Assembly: GCA_023053685.1 (NCBI GenBank)
Contig: JALIGW010000013.1
Coordinates: forward strand, 14,246,001 to 14,310,000
Length of the DNA: 64,000 nucleotides
Origin: Diadophis punctatus similis
Lineage: Eukaryota > Chordata > Lepidosauria > Squamata > Dipsadidae
Reading direction: 5' to 3'
Shown: positions 23,331 to 34,681 of the stretch, in pieces
Numbering within the stretch: position 1 is the first letter of the stretch
Layout of the letters: every line of letters starts with the position of its first letter
Program-made: the position numbers and the translations under genes
Notes under the pieces: model-generated
Told to the model about the DNA's origin: nothing
Databases searched by the model: none
Seen by the model: the letters and a program-made list of their open reading frames with translations, nothing else

Positions 23331-24466
23331 TCACTTCCTTCTTACTCCTAATTCTTGCTCAATGATAAAGGAGAATATTTGTAGCTGAGGGTTGAAATGA
23401 GGGATCCTTGTAGTGTGGTTCCAGACAGATGAGCTGTATTCAAGAATTGGTCTAGCAAATGTTTTGTATGCTCTGGTTAAGAGTACAATGTTACCAGAGA
23501 AGAAGCTACGCAAAATTAGGTTAACCACTCTTAATGCCTTTTTAGCTATGTAGTTACAATGGGCTCTGGCACTTAGATCATTAGAGATGAGTACTCCAAG
23601 TACTACTTTACTGAGTGACGATCATCAACAAGGTCATGATCATCTAGTTTGTATTTTGTGTTCTGATTATTTTTGCCAATGTGTAAAACTGAGCATTCAT
23701 TGATAGAGATTTAAAGTTGCCACTTGTTAGACCATTCAGATACATAGTCAAGGTCTTTTTGAAGAGTTGTAGTATTGTCGGTGATGTTGAATAGTTTTAC
23801 ATCATCTGCGAAGAGGACACAGTTACTTTGTATATTATCACAAATGTCATTTATGTAAAGAATAAAGAGAGTAGGTCCTAAAACGCTGCCTTGGGGAACA
23901 CCACTGTTAACAGGTACAGGGTTTGATAGAGCTGTTCCTATTTTGACCACTTGTTGTCAGTTTGACAGGAATGCAGTTATCCAATTGTGTAGGGGGCCAG
24001 AAATGCCATAAGATTTTAGTTTTAGAAGTAGTTTGTCATATACCACGGAGTCAAAGGCTTTACAAAAGTCTATGTAAATTGCGTCTATTGCTTTGCCCTG
24101 GTCGAGTTGTGTAGTCCATGTGCATGTTTTTACAATGTAGAAGTTGTAGATTGCAGGATAAATTTTTTCTGAAACCAAATTGTTTGTGAGAGAGTAGGTT
24201 GTTTGTCTCCAAGTGGAGGGTAATGGATTGGTTAATGATAGATTCCATAACTCTGCAGGTGGTGCAACATAAGGAGATTGGTCTATAATTTTCAACTAGG
24301 CTGGGGTCTCCCTTTTTGAAGACAGGGATTACCCTGGCTAGTGATCATAGGTTGGGTAGGAGCTGGTTTTGAAAGATATGTCAAAAATTATGCTTAGAGG
24401 TTCTGATAGGACAGTGGAAAGTTTTTTTAAGAAGTAAGCTCATAATCCATCAGGTCCGATGGATAT
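23331..24466 (-). mobile_element. LINE fragment, minus strand, with RT core
   Basis: On the minus strand this covers the middle of ORF2 of the family seen at 7.5 and 16 kb, from just upstream of the palm motifs to the YKTFARPILEYSS region, where it stops at 23331. Both ends are truncated; no 3' UTR is present, unlike the other copies. Confidence 0.75.
23402..24466 (-). pseudogene. LINE reverse transcriptase remnant
   Basis: On the minus strand the frames read RPISL-type sequence, then FGFRKNLSCN, then AIYIDFCKAFDSVVYDKLL with the first catalytic Asp, SGVPQGSVLGPTLFILYIND, CVLFADDVKLF with the Asp pair, and KTFARPILEYSSSVWN. This is the order of motifs in the palm domain of a non-LTR reverse transcriptase. 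The sequence is broken into at least three frames (24295-23957, 23950-23711, 23528-23331) by stops and small indels, so it is a dead copy. It is the best-preserved catalytic core among the LINE copies here. Confidence 0.8.
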
Positions 24467-24780
24467 CATATCATACCATATCATCAGTGCTCACAACAAC
24501 ATAAATACTGATGATGTCACCTAGTTTGAGGTAATGAAACGTCTTCAAGAACACAGCCAAGCTAAGAGGGCACCAAGGAGTCCTCTAGTTTTACTCTCTA
24601 GAGCAGCGGTTCCCAATCTGGGGGTCGTGACCCCTTTGGGAGTCGAACAACCATTTCCCAGAGGTCGCCCCGGCATCCTCAGCTCCCCCCCACTGTCACA
24701 AGCCTGGCCATATCGCGCCCTACAACCCGCGACCCCACTGCGATCCACCCCGCCGCTGCCATTTGGGTTCTTTTACCCTC

Positions 24781-24792
24781 TGCGCATGCGCA
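24781..24792. promoter_or_regulatory. Exact NRF1-consensus palindrome
   Basis: TGCGCATGCGCA in the left hairpin of the palindromic hAT element. Confidence 0.45.
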
Positions 24793-25190
24793 AAGTATTC
24801 TGTGCATGTGCAGAGGGTAAAAGAACCCAAATGGCGGCATCTGGGCGAAGTCTCCTGATCCGGGCGAGGTCTCCGCTCACTTCACGTGTTGCCTCTGGGA
24901 GCTTTTCGAGCCCCGTCGCGAAAGGCGTGTGCGACTTCGGCAGGGACAGGACAGGCAGCTGCCCGGAGAGAGCCACCCCCCTCACCCCAAATGCTACAGG
25001 TAGACGGGAGAGACTCTGCAAAGGGGATGGCTCTCTCCGGGCAGCCGCCTGTCCCAGCCCTGCCAAAGTCGTGCATGCCTTTCGCGACGGGGCTTGAAAA
25101 GCTCCCAGAAGCAACACGCAAAGCGAGCGGAGACCTCGCCCGGATCTGGAGACTTCGGCCGGACGCCGCCATTTGGGTTCTTTTACCCTC

Positions 25191-25222
25191 TGCGCATGCG
25201 CAGAACGCTTTGCGCATGCGCA
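25191..25222. promoter_or_regulatory. Two exact NRF1-consensus palindromes, 8 bp apart
   Basis: TGCGCATGCGCA occurs at 25191-25202 and 25211-25222, forming the two sides of the right hairpin. Paired sites of this kind would suit dimer binding; this is inference only. Confidence 0.5.
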
Positions 25223-25333
25223 GAGGGTAAAAGAACCCAAATGGCGGCGGTGGGGTGGGTCGTGGGGGGGGGGGGCGTGGTGGTGGTGGTGTGGGTCGTG
25301 GCATTAGTGAAGTTGGGAACTGCTGCTCTACAG

Positions 25334-26403
25334 CTATACAGTTTTCATGATCTTATTTTGCAGAATGCTTGTACAAGGCTCCTCTAAAAGAGCATCTAAA
25401 CAAGTCCTTAATGAGGAAGAGGGGGGAAAAACAGAGGAACGGCTGTAAGCTGGGCTCCAAACACTGCAAGGAAAATGGAGCTCCATTTTTTCCTCACAAA
25501 CAAGGCAGATAACTGATAGGCTTCACTAACTGCTCCACAGAATTAAAGTTTGAGGTGGGTCAGACCGTCTTCATGCAACTTAAATTTTAAATATAACTTT
25601 GTTAATTTATTTGAATTTTCTTGTAAACTGCATGTGCACTACTTTATGGAAGAGTAGGAATTAAATAGAGAACAACATAAATAGACTGGATCTGGATGTG
25701 GTTGAAGCTGAGTTGCAAGTTTATGTAAGAAAAGGCAAAAAATAAGGAAATTAATCTAAAATTCCTCTGCAAATCCTAGGAAACATAGACAAAAGTATCC
25801 TAATTCTGCTTACTTAACATCCACGGTCTTTTCTCTATCAAATATTAATGGTAGTAAAGAAAGATTGTCCACCACCCATTTTAGATAGTTCAGTCCTACC
25901 TGCATTATATCCTCAGATTCTTGTCATTTACAGAATACTTGGGCTGAAGGCCATTTTAAAACATTGCTGTATCCCTTACCACATCACATCTGTTTTGGCC
26001 TAAGTTATATTATGTGTACTTAAATTCAAATGGAATGATTTTACCGCTAGATGTGGTTCTTGGAATTCTTTCATTATAGAATCCTTCTGATCTTCTGTTG
26101 GTTCTTCTAATTTTAGCCTGCACAGAAAATGGTTTTTCCTTTCCAAGATAACCCTCATAACTATGGTTACAGCTGTAAACCAAAGCACAGCTAAACAGTC
26201 TCCATTTCATTTAAATCCATATGGAATAGGAGAGCCGATAGTTTTGACCACAATGAGAAACAATGGTGAAATGTAGTTCACTTATCAAACTCTCCTGCCA
26301 ATGCTGAGAAGAGTAAAGCACAGTTTCTGATTGGTTCTTTGTTCTAGTGCCAGAGGTTTTAACATTGCTATTCAATGAGCAGCAAGCCTCTGAGCACCTA
26401 ATG
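25334..26403. other. Unassigned DNA, no gene seen
   Basis: Short overlapping minus-strand frames near 26000-26430 have no recognisable motif. Confidence 0.4.
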
Positions 26404-26984
26404 ATCAATGGTGCAAAATGCAGCTGCACATGCTGTTGTCGGTGTACCTAGATACACCCACACTACCGCCATCTTGCGTGAGCTGCATTGGTTGCCCATT
26501 GGTCTCCGGATGCAATTCAAGGTGTTGGTGATTACCTTTAAAGCCCTATATGGTTCAGGGCCAGAGTATCTTCGGGACTGCCTGCTACCACATATCTCCC
26601 TGCGACCGGTTAGATCGCATAGAGCTGGCGTGCTCCGGGTCCCGTCAGCTAAACAGTGTCGGCTGGCAGGCCCATGGGTGAGGGCCTTCTCTGTGGCGGC
26701 TCCTACCCTCTGGAACGAACTACCCCCCGAGATCCGGACGGTTCCCACCTTATTGGCCTTCAGAAAAGCCATGAAGACCTGGCTTTTTCTGCAAGCCTGG
26801 GGCCAATGAATGATTTATTGATGTTGGCCCATGAAATGAAATGATTGGATGATTGAGTGTTTTTTTTAAATTGTTATATTGTTTTTTAATTCTGTTTTTA
26901 AATGCTTTTTATATTAATGTTTTTTGTATTGTTGTTAGCCGCTCAGAGTCCCTGCGGAGTTGAGCGGCATATAAATACAAATAA

Positions 26985-27083
<99 letters not shown>

Positions 27084-27085
27084 AT
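26404..27085 (+). mobile_element. L2-clade LINE 3' end with (AATA)n tail
   Basis: A 5'-truncated copy with the ORF2 C-terminus, then a 3' UTR with TTGTTAGCCGCTCAGAGTCC and GAGCGGCATATAAATACAAA and a long (AAAT)n tail (26980-27085). Antisense relatives lie at 32620-33213 and 40911-41570. Confidence 0.8.
26408..26809 (+). pseudogene. L2 ORF2 C-terminal fragment
   Basis: About 133 open codons with the conserved L2-type tail: VQNAAAHAVVGVPRYTHTT, LHWLPIGLRMQFKVLVITFK, GSGPEYLRDCLLPH, RAFSVAAPTLWNELPPEIRT, KTWLF. This region follows the reverse-transcriptase palm in L2 elements. All catalytic residues lie upstream of the truncation, so it is inert. The frame is unbroken to its natural stop, suggesting a relatively young insertion compared with the copy near 39.1-39.7 kb. 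Confidence 0.85.
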
Positions 27086-28529
27086 CTCTTTGGGTGGACT
27101 TTGGCTCAACAAACCTTCTTCATGGGAGATTTTGGTCTAAATAAATCTAGAAAACTAGAAATGAAACTATAGCAATTTTATGTAGTTGTTTTAAATGTTC
27201 CTATTTGCATCTCACTATTGGCATATTCATATCCAACAGATCATGGAGTTTCAAATGGAAATTACTAAGCTGAAGATGGCATCTTCAGCCTTTGTGGTGC
27301 AATACCTACAGTTTCAAAGTAGGGTTTGAAAACTGGCTGCACTTTAACATATAAAATTTAAGTTGCCTTGGTCATTTCTGGGCCGAGTTTGTAGTTTTAA
27401 GGCTATATTAGTAGGTGGTAATTCTGTACTTGTCTGTCAGGTCCCACAGAAATTCTATTCTCGATTCTTAAAATTCCGCTTCAGTTCTGCTACAAGCTCT
27501 TAGACACGCAGCATAGCTAGATTAGGAATCTTTACTGGTAGACTGAAGCCTTTTTATTTATTTATAACGTTTTTCTATACCACCCAATTCTCAAGACTCC
27601 AGGCAGTATACAGTAGGGAGGACTAAAAATATAGCTCAACCTCTACACAGCTAAAAGCTAGTAATCATAATAAACCCAATCAAAACTCCTCTGGTCACAT
27701 CAAACACAATAAAACCATAGAAAGCAGTAGCTGAAGTCCGTTAGAGTGGAAGTCGCCTTGATGTCCATGGCAATTCAAAATGATTTCTGCTTCTATGGAC
27801 TGTTTGCTGTTCTCCTTCAGCAAAGCACTGATGCTAAGTGGTTAATATTTCTATAACTAGCCACTCTGTCCTAGAATTATAGCTTGTTGGCTTGACTCCC
27901 ACATTGGGGGCCAGTCCCTAAGTGTCCCCCTCAACACAACTTTGCATCACTCATTTAGCACAGATAGTCCCTTGTCATCTTGAATTCTCCATGATAGGTT
28001 ATTTTAAAAATGACAAACTCAATTTGCTCTCAATTTGCTCTCAATTATATTAATATAGGAAAAAAATAAAAAAAGCACCTGAAGAAAATAAGTCCTCTTT
28101 AATTTCATTCTATCAGATTTCTCTAGAAATGTCAGCTTCTTGTGGTTGCTTTGAGCTGGAAAATATAGATAACATTTTTGCAACTAGCATTATAGGCGGT
28201 TTGACTCACAGAGTGAACTGGAATAATGTATTGACAGTAATTATGCCATTAATGGTACTTGCTTTTAAAAAAAATCTTGCAGGAAGCAGTGAATAAAAAA
28301 TTATCCTAAACGATCAGGGCCAGTAGAATGAAATGAACAAAATAAATGAACTGGCACAGAGAAGACACAAACTCAGTTTCCTGTACCATTACCTAAGATT
28401 GGAGGTTGGAGTCATGATTTAAAGACCGCTCCATTTTTCTTAGCAAAGTGGTTGTGCATGCACACACATCTGAAAACAACTGGAACAGATGGTGAAGCAG
28501 TCTGCAGAAAGATAGGACTGCTTTGTTGA
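27086..28529. other. Mostly unassigned; possible antisense LINE UTR at 27550-27760
   Basis: TTTTTATTTATTTATAACG followed by CTATACCACCCAATTCTCAA and GACTCCAGGCAGTATACAGT resembles the reverse complement of an L2/CR1 3' UTR. A TCAATTTGCTC tandem occurs at 28018-28042. No genes. Confidence 0.4.
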
Positions 28530-28762
28530 TCAATAGCAATAGCACTTAGACTTATATACCGCTTCATAGTGCTTTACAGCCCTCTCTAAGTGGTTTACAG
28601 AGTTCAGCATATTGCCCCCAACAATCTGGGTCCTCATTTTACCGACCTCAGAAGGATGGAAGGCTGAGTCAACCTTGAGCCTGGTGAGATTTGAACAGCT
28701 GAACTGCTGAACTAGCAGTAGCCTGCAGTGCTGCATTTAACCACTGCACCAACTCGGCTCTT
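28530..28762 (-). mobile_element. Sauria-type SINE, minus strand
   Basis: The minus strand reads GAGCCGAGTTGGTGCAGTGG (A-box region), AGTTCAGCAGTTCAGCTGTT and CAAATCTCACC (B-box region), then TTGACTCAGCCTTCCATCCT, CAGATTGTTGGGGGCAATAT and the tail GCTATTGCTATTG. Apparently full length and intact in its Pol III boxes. Confidence 0.85.
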
Positions 28763-28849
28763 TCATCAAGGAGAGATAATGTGTATGAATTTCTGCACAT
28801 TGTGAAGCACCCTTTTAAAAGGTTTCCGTGGATTTCCTTTAGCTAAAGG

Positions 28850-29100
28850 CAGGGGTCCCCAATTCTCAGGCTGCACAAGCCCCGAGTGAGCGCACGCATG
28901 CAGCTCCATTTGCATGAGTGGCGGGCACTCGTGCATGCATGTGTAACTTGCACAAATGGAGCTTCGTGCACGTGAGCGAGTGCCCACCACTTGTGCAAAT
29001 GGAGCTGTGCATGCAAGTGTGTGCGCCTGCTGCTCACACAGAACCATTTCCTCTCCCCTCCCTCCGTCAGTCCGCAAAGCTAGAAAGATCGGGACCACTG
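28850..29100. mobile_element. hAT element (TSD agctaaag)
   Basis: AGCTAAAG (plus a further shared G) flanks it at 28841-28849 and 29101-29109. The ends are CAGGGGTCCCCAA and CGGGACCACTG. The interior alternates GTGCATGC-rich segments with repeated CAAATGGAGCT (TTTGCATGAG...ACAAATGGAGCT), itself arranged as inverted units. Confidence 0.85.
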
Positions 29101-29109
29101 AGCTAAAGG

Positions 29110-30787
29110 GAAACATATTTTATCAATTTTAACCTAATGAAAAAAAAACTGATACCTTATGAATAAATATCACCATCACATCTGCAGAATTTGTGGATAG
29201 AATTCCTAGATTTCATTAAAAGGGTAGGAAATCCCTACCACCTTTATTATTTCTACATCTACTACAAATCCAAAAGCAGAACCTTTATTGAATTTGGTAT
29301 AGAGTCAGAGGCTCCATGAATCTGAAGCAGAAATAGGAAAAGTTGGATGGAAACCTGTAAAACATTAATATAAAATGCAATTTAATGATCTATGAACTTT
29401 ATATTCATCCTTTTTTGATCAGAAAGTGGTTTCTAGAAGGTACATCATTGCTGTTAATCCACTAGCTTTGGATTAATTGTATACCCACTGCGAGAGGACT
29501 TCTAGGCTCCACTATATCAAAAGAATATATAATGTTCATAATGGCATTATTGCTCTACATGCAGAATAATTTGTTCTTTTCTGGAAAGATTGTCCAGTGG
29601 AATCGGTTTAGGACAGGAGTACTGATTTTTATTTTTTATTTTTTTGGTTCCTTGTTGCAAGCTGGAACTTTTGCTTCATAGAGAGAATATATTGGAGAAT
29701 GAAATCATTTTTTAAAAAAATAATTCATTTTGCAAGATTTGGTTGGGTTTGGAAGTTCTGCTCCTGCAAATTACTTCCAAAGTGTTTGCTCTGAATGGAT
29801 CTGCATTTTTAAATCACTAAAATGATAGGCAGACTTCATACTCGGCAATGCCAAATAAGGTAGCTGTGTGAAATGAAACTTATTCCAAACATGTCTAATG
29901 TGGGAGCCGCAACTCTTCCACCAAATGTATCATTTTCCCTTCCATTGAACCTGATGGGGTAAACAAATTTGATGCTCGTGACTAAAGCAGCTGGACCGAT
30001 TTAACATAATCGGCTCTAAACCATCATAGCTCCTTTAGGCTTTCATGATTTCAAAAGTGTGCTCTAGCGAACATATAATTTTATAGGCCATATACATAAT
30101 GGAATAAGAATTTGTTCAAATCTCTCAGAGAGTGGTAATGGTTAGACATACATATATACAATATATCATATATATTATGATGAACAAATTAATTTACCAT
30201 GAAAAGTTCTTTTTTCCTCTCTCCATTTAGAAAAATCTTTTCCATCCATTTACTGTTTCTCCTAAAATAGTGCTTTAGAATATTCCCTAATTTTTATTCT
30301 ATTGGAAAAATGGAATTTGAGAGTTGTTCTTTGGTAGTTTTCTGCTGCATTCAGGCTTGTATTCTCATTATCTCTTTCCACCTTTTATATGAATATTGAT
30401 TGCAGAATAAAAATAAATTCATTGTACAATGTGTAGCAGCTAAAGATAATTTAATAGTTGTCAGGTGAATGCAAGGCGTGAATACCAAAGACACTCTAAG
30501 TGTTAACATTTAGACTCAACATTCCCTTACAATTAAGGACTAGAAATTGTGCTATCTACTTCTACATCTAACATTCTGGTTACATAATCATTATGCTTTT
30601 GATTGGGACAAATCCTCCAAAATTGATATACAAGCTAATTTAATTACAGTAATTTCAAAAAAAAATGTTCTGTTTGTTCTGTTGACCCTCTACTAAAGCA
30701 ATAGAGAATAAACCATCAATGGAACTTAGTATCAAAATGCAGGATAGAGATGGATTTCCTTAAGTATATTGTTTCAACATGGTAAAA
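29110..30787. other. Unassigned AT-rich DNA, no gene seen
   Basis: No long frames, repeats or promoter motifs were recognised. Confidence 0.4.
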
Positions 30788-31005
30788 AATAGCACTTAGA
30801 CTTATATACCACTTCATAGTGCTTTACAGAACTCTCTAAGCAGTTTACAGAATCAGCATACTGCCCCCAACAATCTGGGTCCTCATTTTACTGACCTCAG
30901 AAGGATGGAAGGCTGAGTCAACCTTGAGCCAGTCAGGATCAAACTCCTGGCAGTGGACAGAATTAGCCTGCAATACAGCATTCTAACCACGTGCCACCAC
31001 AGTTC
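30788..31005 (-). mobile_element. Sauria-type SINE, minus strand
   Basis: It has AGCACTTAGACTTATATACC at the tail side and CAGCATACTGCCCCCAACAA, CTCAGAAGGATGGAAGGCTG and a decayed head GTGCCACCACAG at the right. It is more diverged at the B box than the 28.5-kb copy. Confidence 0.8.
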
Positions 31006-31734
31006 TTACAATGTGTTCAAGCAATGAAATTCACCTTTAGCCTAGGACTAGGTGAATCTGCTGTAGAGTGTATTTAGCTTTGAATACTGCATAAAATAGA
31101 AGAGTCTATTTGATTAAGTTCTTTACTGGAATGGAGCCAAACCTTCTACATCTAAACTCATCATGAGTGCAATAAAACCTAACCAGTTCCCAGCAGAGCA
31201 GAAAACACTATATTCATCAGCTAGTAGAGCAGAGGTTGCAAAGAATGAACTTCTTGTTGCATAGACACAAGATACCAATTATCACACTACAGCTGTGACC
31301 CATATGGAATATCAAGCCCCCTGTTTCTTTCCAAGACAGAGGCACAATTTGCTCTTAGCAGGGTAGTACTTCCATTTATATATCCTCTGAGAAGTCCAGG
31401 TAAGGATGTCTAAGATGTCCCAGTTTATTCATGTGATAATTCTGTAACTTAGGCAATTCCTGCGCTCCAAATGTTGCTGAATTGCAATTAGCAGCTTTCT
31501 TATCCTGGCAGTGTTTTTCCACGATACTGCAAACTGTAGATCAGCCACATAACAGGTTGTTTAGTCCTGGTTGAAAGCCAGATAGATAATGGTTTTGATT
31601 GTGCAAACACAATTAACATTCATGGCCTTTTTTGCTGTTGTGTAAACAATTCTGGATCCCTAAAGTCACAATGTAGTGTGGGTTCCTTCACATTTTCTGT
31701 TTACAGAACATAGATAAATAAAATCACACTATTA
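31006..31734. other. Unassigned DNA, no gene seen
   Basis: Nothing recognisable was found. Confidence 0.4.
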
Positions 31735-32093
31735 CAGGTAGTCCTTGACTTATGATCACAACTGAGCCCAAAATTTCCATTGTTGAGACAGTTGTGAATT
31801 TTGCCCTATTTTAGACTTTTATTGTTAAGCGAATCACTGCAGTTGTTAAGTTAGCAACATGGTTGTGAAGTGAAACTTGCTCCCCCATTGACTTTGCTTG
31901 TCAGAAGGTCACAGAATGTATCACATGACCCCATAAATATCAGTCAGTTGCCAAGCACCTGAATTTTGATCACGTGACCATGGGGATGCTGCAACAACAG
32001 TTGTACATGGGAAAAATGGTCAGGTCACTTTTTTCAGTGCTGTTGCAACTTCGAACAATCACAAATAAACGCTTGTAAGTTGAGGACTACCTG
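31735..32093 (+). mobile_element. Tigger-like MITE (TA target)
   Basis: TA (31733-31734) precedes CAGGTAGTCCTTGACTTATG; the right end GTAAGTTGAGGACTACCTG is followed by TA (32094-32095). The ends are an inverted pair of about 20 bp. This is the best-preserved of the related copies at 13.6, 15.4 and 53.5 kb. Confidence 0.85.
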
Positions 32094-32132
32094 TACTATC
32101 ATGCCAATTTTGGTCCTGAAAGTGACAATCCA

Positions 32133-32174
32133 TTGTTTGTTTGTTTGTTTGTTTGTTTGTTTGTTTGTTTGTTT
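32133..32174. repeat. (TTTG)n microsatellite
   Basis: About ten units at the 3' (left) end of the minus-strand LINE; probably grown from its tail. Confidence 0.95.
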
Positions 32175-32544
32175 ATCAACAAGTGCAAGAAAACAGGACA
32201 CATGAAAAAAATGGCATAAATAAATGGATATAAAGAAGCAAAACATAGCCATAAACACATAAAATGAGTACATACAAATGGGTACAGTAGGACAGGGACG
32301 GTAGGCACGCTGGTGCACTTATGCACTCCCCCTTAGGGACCTCTTAAGAAACATGTAAGGTCCACGGTAGACAGTTTAAGGTAAAAGATATGGGGGTTAG
32401 AGAAACTAACAACAGGATCAGATAAAGTGTTCCAGACATTTACTACTCTATTGCAGAAGTCGTATTTTCTGCAATCAAGATTAGAGCGGATTACATTTAG
32501 TTTGTATCTATTGATAGCCCTAGTGTTATTGCGGTTGAAATTAT

Positions 32545-33213
32545 TATTTATTTATTTATTTATTTATTTGTTTATTTATTTATTTATTTATTTATTTGTT
32601 TATTTGTTTATTTAATAGATTTGTATGCCGCCCAACTCCCAATGGGACTCTGGGCGGCTCACAGCATATTGAATACAAAATCTACAAAACTGTTAAAAGA
32701 TTTAAGAACAAAATTAAAACAATATAAACAATTAAAACATTTTAAAGCATTTTAAAAAACCACAATTTAAAAACCTCGTAATTCACTCATGGGGCCAAAA
32801 ATCATTGGCCCCAGGCCTGTTGGCAAAGCCATGTTTTTAATGCTTTTCTGAAGGCTTGCAGGGTGGGAATTATGCGGATCTCGGGTGGTAGTGTATTCCA
32901 GAGAGCAGGTGCCACCACAGAGAAGGCCCTCGTTCATGGGCCTGCCAGCCGACATTGTTTGGCTGACGGGACCACCAACAGACCAACTCTGTGGGCTCTA
33001 ATCGGTCTTAGGGAGGTATGTTGGAGAAGGCGGTCTCAGAGGTAAACTGGTCCTATGCCATGTAGGGCTTTAAAGGTAATCACCAACACCTTGAATTGCA
33101 CTCAGAGCCCTATGGGCAGCCAGTGCAGTTTGCGAAGGATGGGTGTCACATGGGTGTATCTAGGGACACCCATCACCACATGCGCCGCCGCATTCTGCAC
33201 TTGCTGCAGTAAA
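32545..33213 (-). mobile_element. L2 LINE 3' end nested in another LINE
   Basis: The left (TTTA)n tail (32547-32613) is followed by GCCGCCCAACTCCCAATGGG and then, on the minus strand, RAF/VVAPTLWN-like ORF2 C-terminal sequence. On the plus strand GGGCCTGCCAGCCGACATTG and CACCTTGAATTGCACTCAG match the L2 at 40.9 kb. It is 5'-truncated near 33213. Confidence 0.8.
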
Positions 33214-33375
33214 GTAGTCGTTAACAGGTAGGATGTTAAGGTAGATGATCTTGTGTACTAAGCTTGGGTTGGAACGTAGACAGGGTAGTTCAAGGTTATC
33301 CAGGCCTACAATTTCAAGTCTACTGGAATAAGGAATTTTATTGCGAGCAGAGGAGTTGAGTACTCTTCTTGTATT

Positions 33376-34267
33376 CTCAGATCAATCTCTAAGTTTTGAA
33401 ACTCCAATTCCAAATTGGCAAAATGTAAAGCTTACTACCTTTGGTGTGAGTAGCCGAATATGTAATTACCATAAAAACCATCTCACTTCATCCCACCCTC
33501 TGCATCAAAGGATGAGAGCATAGAAATCAATTATTACAAGTTCAAGGATATTCTCCATCCAGCAAAGGAAACCCCCGCTTCAATTGATTCATTGCTTAAT
33601 GTACCAATTGAAACTGCAATGTGCACCCATTAAGTGAGAAAAGTTTGGCTTGATGAAGAATGTCTTAGGTTGGATGCATTTTTATGAGCTCCTATAAACA
33701 GGACAATTAAAGTGCAGGGTGAGGAACTTGAAGCAAATGGAACTTGAGTTCTAATCACTTGCAAAATGAATTTTGACAGGCTCAGAGAAGAAATGAAGAG
33801 TGGGGCAGAGGGGGAAGGAAGCTGCCTAGCTTTACAAAAGTTCGAGACATTAATTATCTTTAACTAGATAGTGTATAAAGGATAAATTGTAAGTGGTTCC
33901 TTATCTGGATCTGAAAATCATTGCATTTAGCAGCATTCAATCAAGGCAGGATTGTATGAGGTGTATATTACCGACCGTCCAACATCCTCTAAAGTTTCAA
34001 TAAATGACCAGAATTAATTGACATTTAATTGTTGACTGACATTTACTTAAATCTCTGTAGCATCTACAGAGGTTATTTGCTTAACTTGAAGTCAAGAGAA
34101 CTCCAAGTCAGTAAAGAGAATGGCTGGGGATCATGGCACAGATTATACCAGTCTTACAACCTAAAGGAATGTTTATTTGGAAACTGTACCCAAACCCTGT
34201 TTATCTATGATGTTACACAATTTTAGGTCTCATTTTGCTCTGTAGCAACCAGCAATCCTGCAGGAAT
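33376..34267. other. Unassigned DNA, no gene seen
   Basis: No supported features. Confidence 0.4.
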
Positions 34268-34332
34268 AATGGTGTTCTGACCTAGGCTTCCTGATTAAAT
34301 AATACGGCACAAACAGTGTCCCAAAAACCTCT

Positions 34333-34338
34333 TTTATT
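34333..34338 (-). terminator. LTR poly-A signal AATAAA
   Basis: The hexamer on the minus strand is followed by AGAGG and T/G-rich sequence 60 bp before the LTR end. Confidence 0.6.
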
Positions 34339-34577
34339 TTAACGGCTGGTAATAATTTTCATTGCCAGTCGTAATAAGTCCCAAACAAATGATAACAAGT
34401 CCGACAACAGTCTTTTGGGGAAAGGCAGATAAACACACGAACCTTAATCTTCCTTGACAAACTGCCAAGGACCAATTAGCAAGAAACTTGGCAAGGCCAA
34501 ACAGAAACAGAGTCCGAGCTAGAATGACATGAGTTGAACAAAGTTGCTTCCTGTGACGAACCCTTTCGTGTGCTCCA

Positions 34578-34586
34578 CTTATATAA
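34578..34586 (-). promoter_or_regulatory. LTR TATA box
   Basis: TTATATAAG on the minus strand, upstream of the poly-A signal within the solo LTR. Confidence 0.6.
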
Positions 34587-34669
34587 CCTATGGGAGGGGC
34601 CAATTATCTCCAAGCCTTACTCCCAAATAGTCCTTCTCCTCTGTAACTGTTCTTGCCTCCTGGCAGCTC

Positions 34670-34681
34670 TGCGCATGCGCA
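34670..34681. promoter_or_regulatory. Exact NRF1-consensus site in LTR
   Basis: TGCGCATGCGCA lies about 84 bp upstream of the LTR TATA box in the LTR's own direction, where an activator site would be expected. Confidence 0.55.

Larger units (their letters stand above)
24604..25325. mobile_element. Palindromic hAT element, 722 bp (TSD ctctagag/ctctacag)
   Basis: The flanks are CTCTAGAG (24596-24603) and CTCTACAG (25326-25333), one mismatch. The ends are CAGCGGTTCCCAATCT and AGTTGGGAACTGCTG. Inside is a nested palindrome: hairpin (24762-24838), 114-bp arm (24862-24975), 52-bp spacer, inverted arm (25028-25141), hairpin (25167-25246). Both hairpins carry TTTACCCTCTGCGCATGCGC. Open frames of up to 187 codons on both strands mirror each other and are not genes. 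Confidence 0.9.
32132..33375 (-). mobile_element. LINE, minus strand, with L2 inserted
   Basis: On the minus strand, the 3' UTR (reverse complement of GGTAGGCACGCTGGTGCACT) and ORF2 C-terminus of the 7.5/16-kb LINE family lie at 32176-32544. ORF2 continues at 33214-33375 (CTACAATTTCAAGTCTACTG; GAGTTGAGTACTCTTCTTG). The two parts are separated by an antisense L2 copy. Both coding parts are decayed. Confidence 0.75.

Noticed and set aside
24534..25304. Long open frames on both strands (up to 187 codons)
   Set aside because: They are mirror images of each other, produced by the palindromic hAT element.
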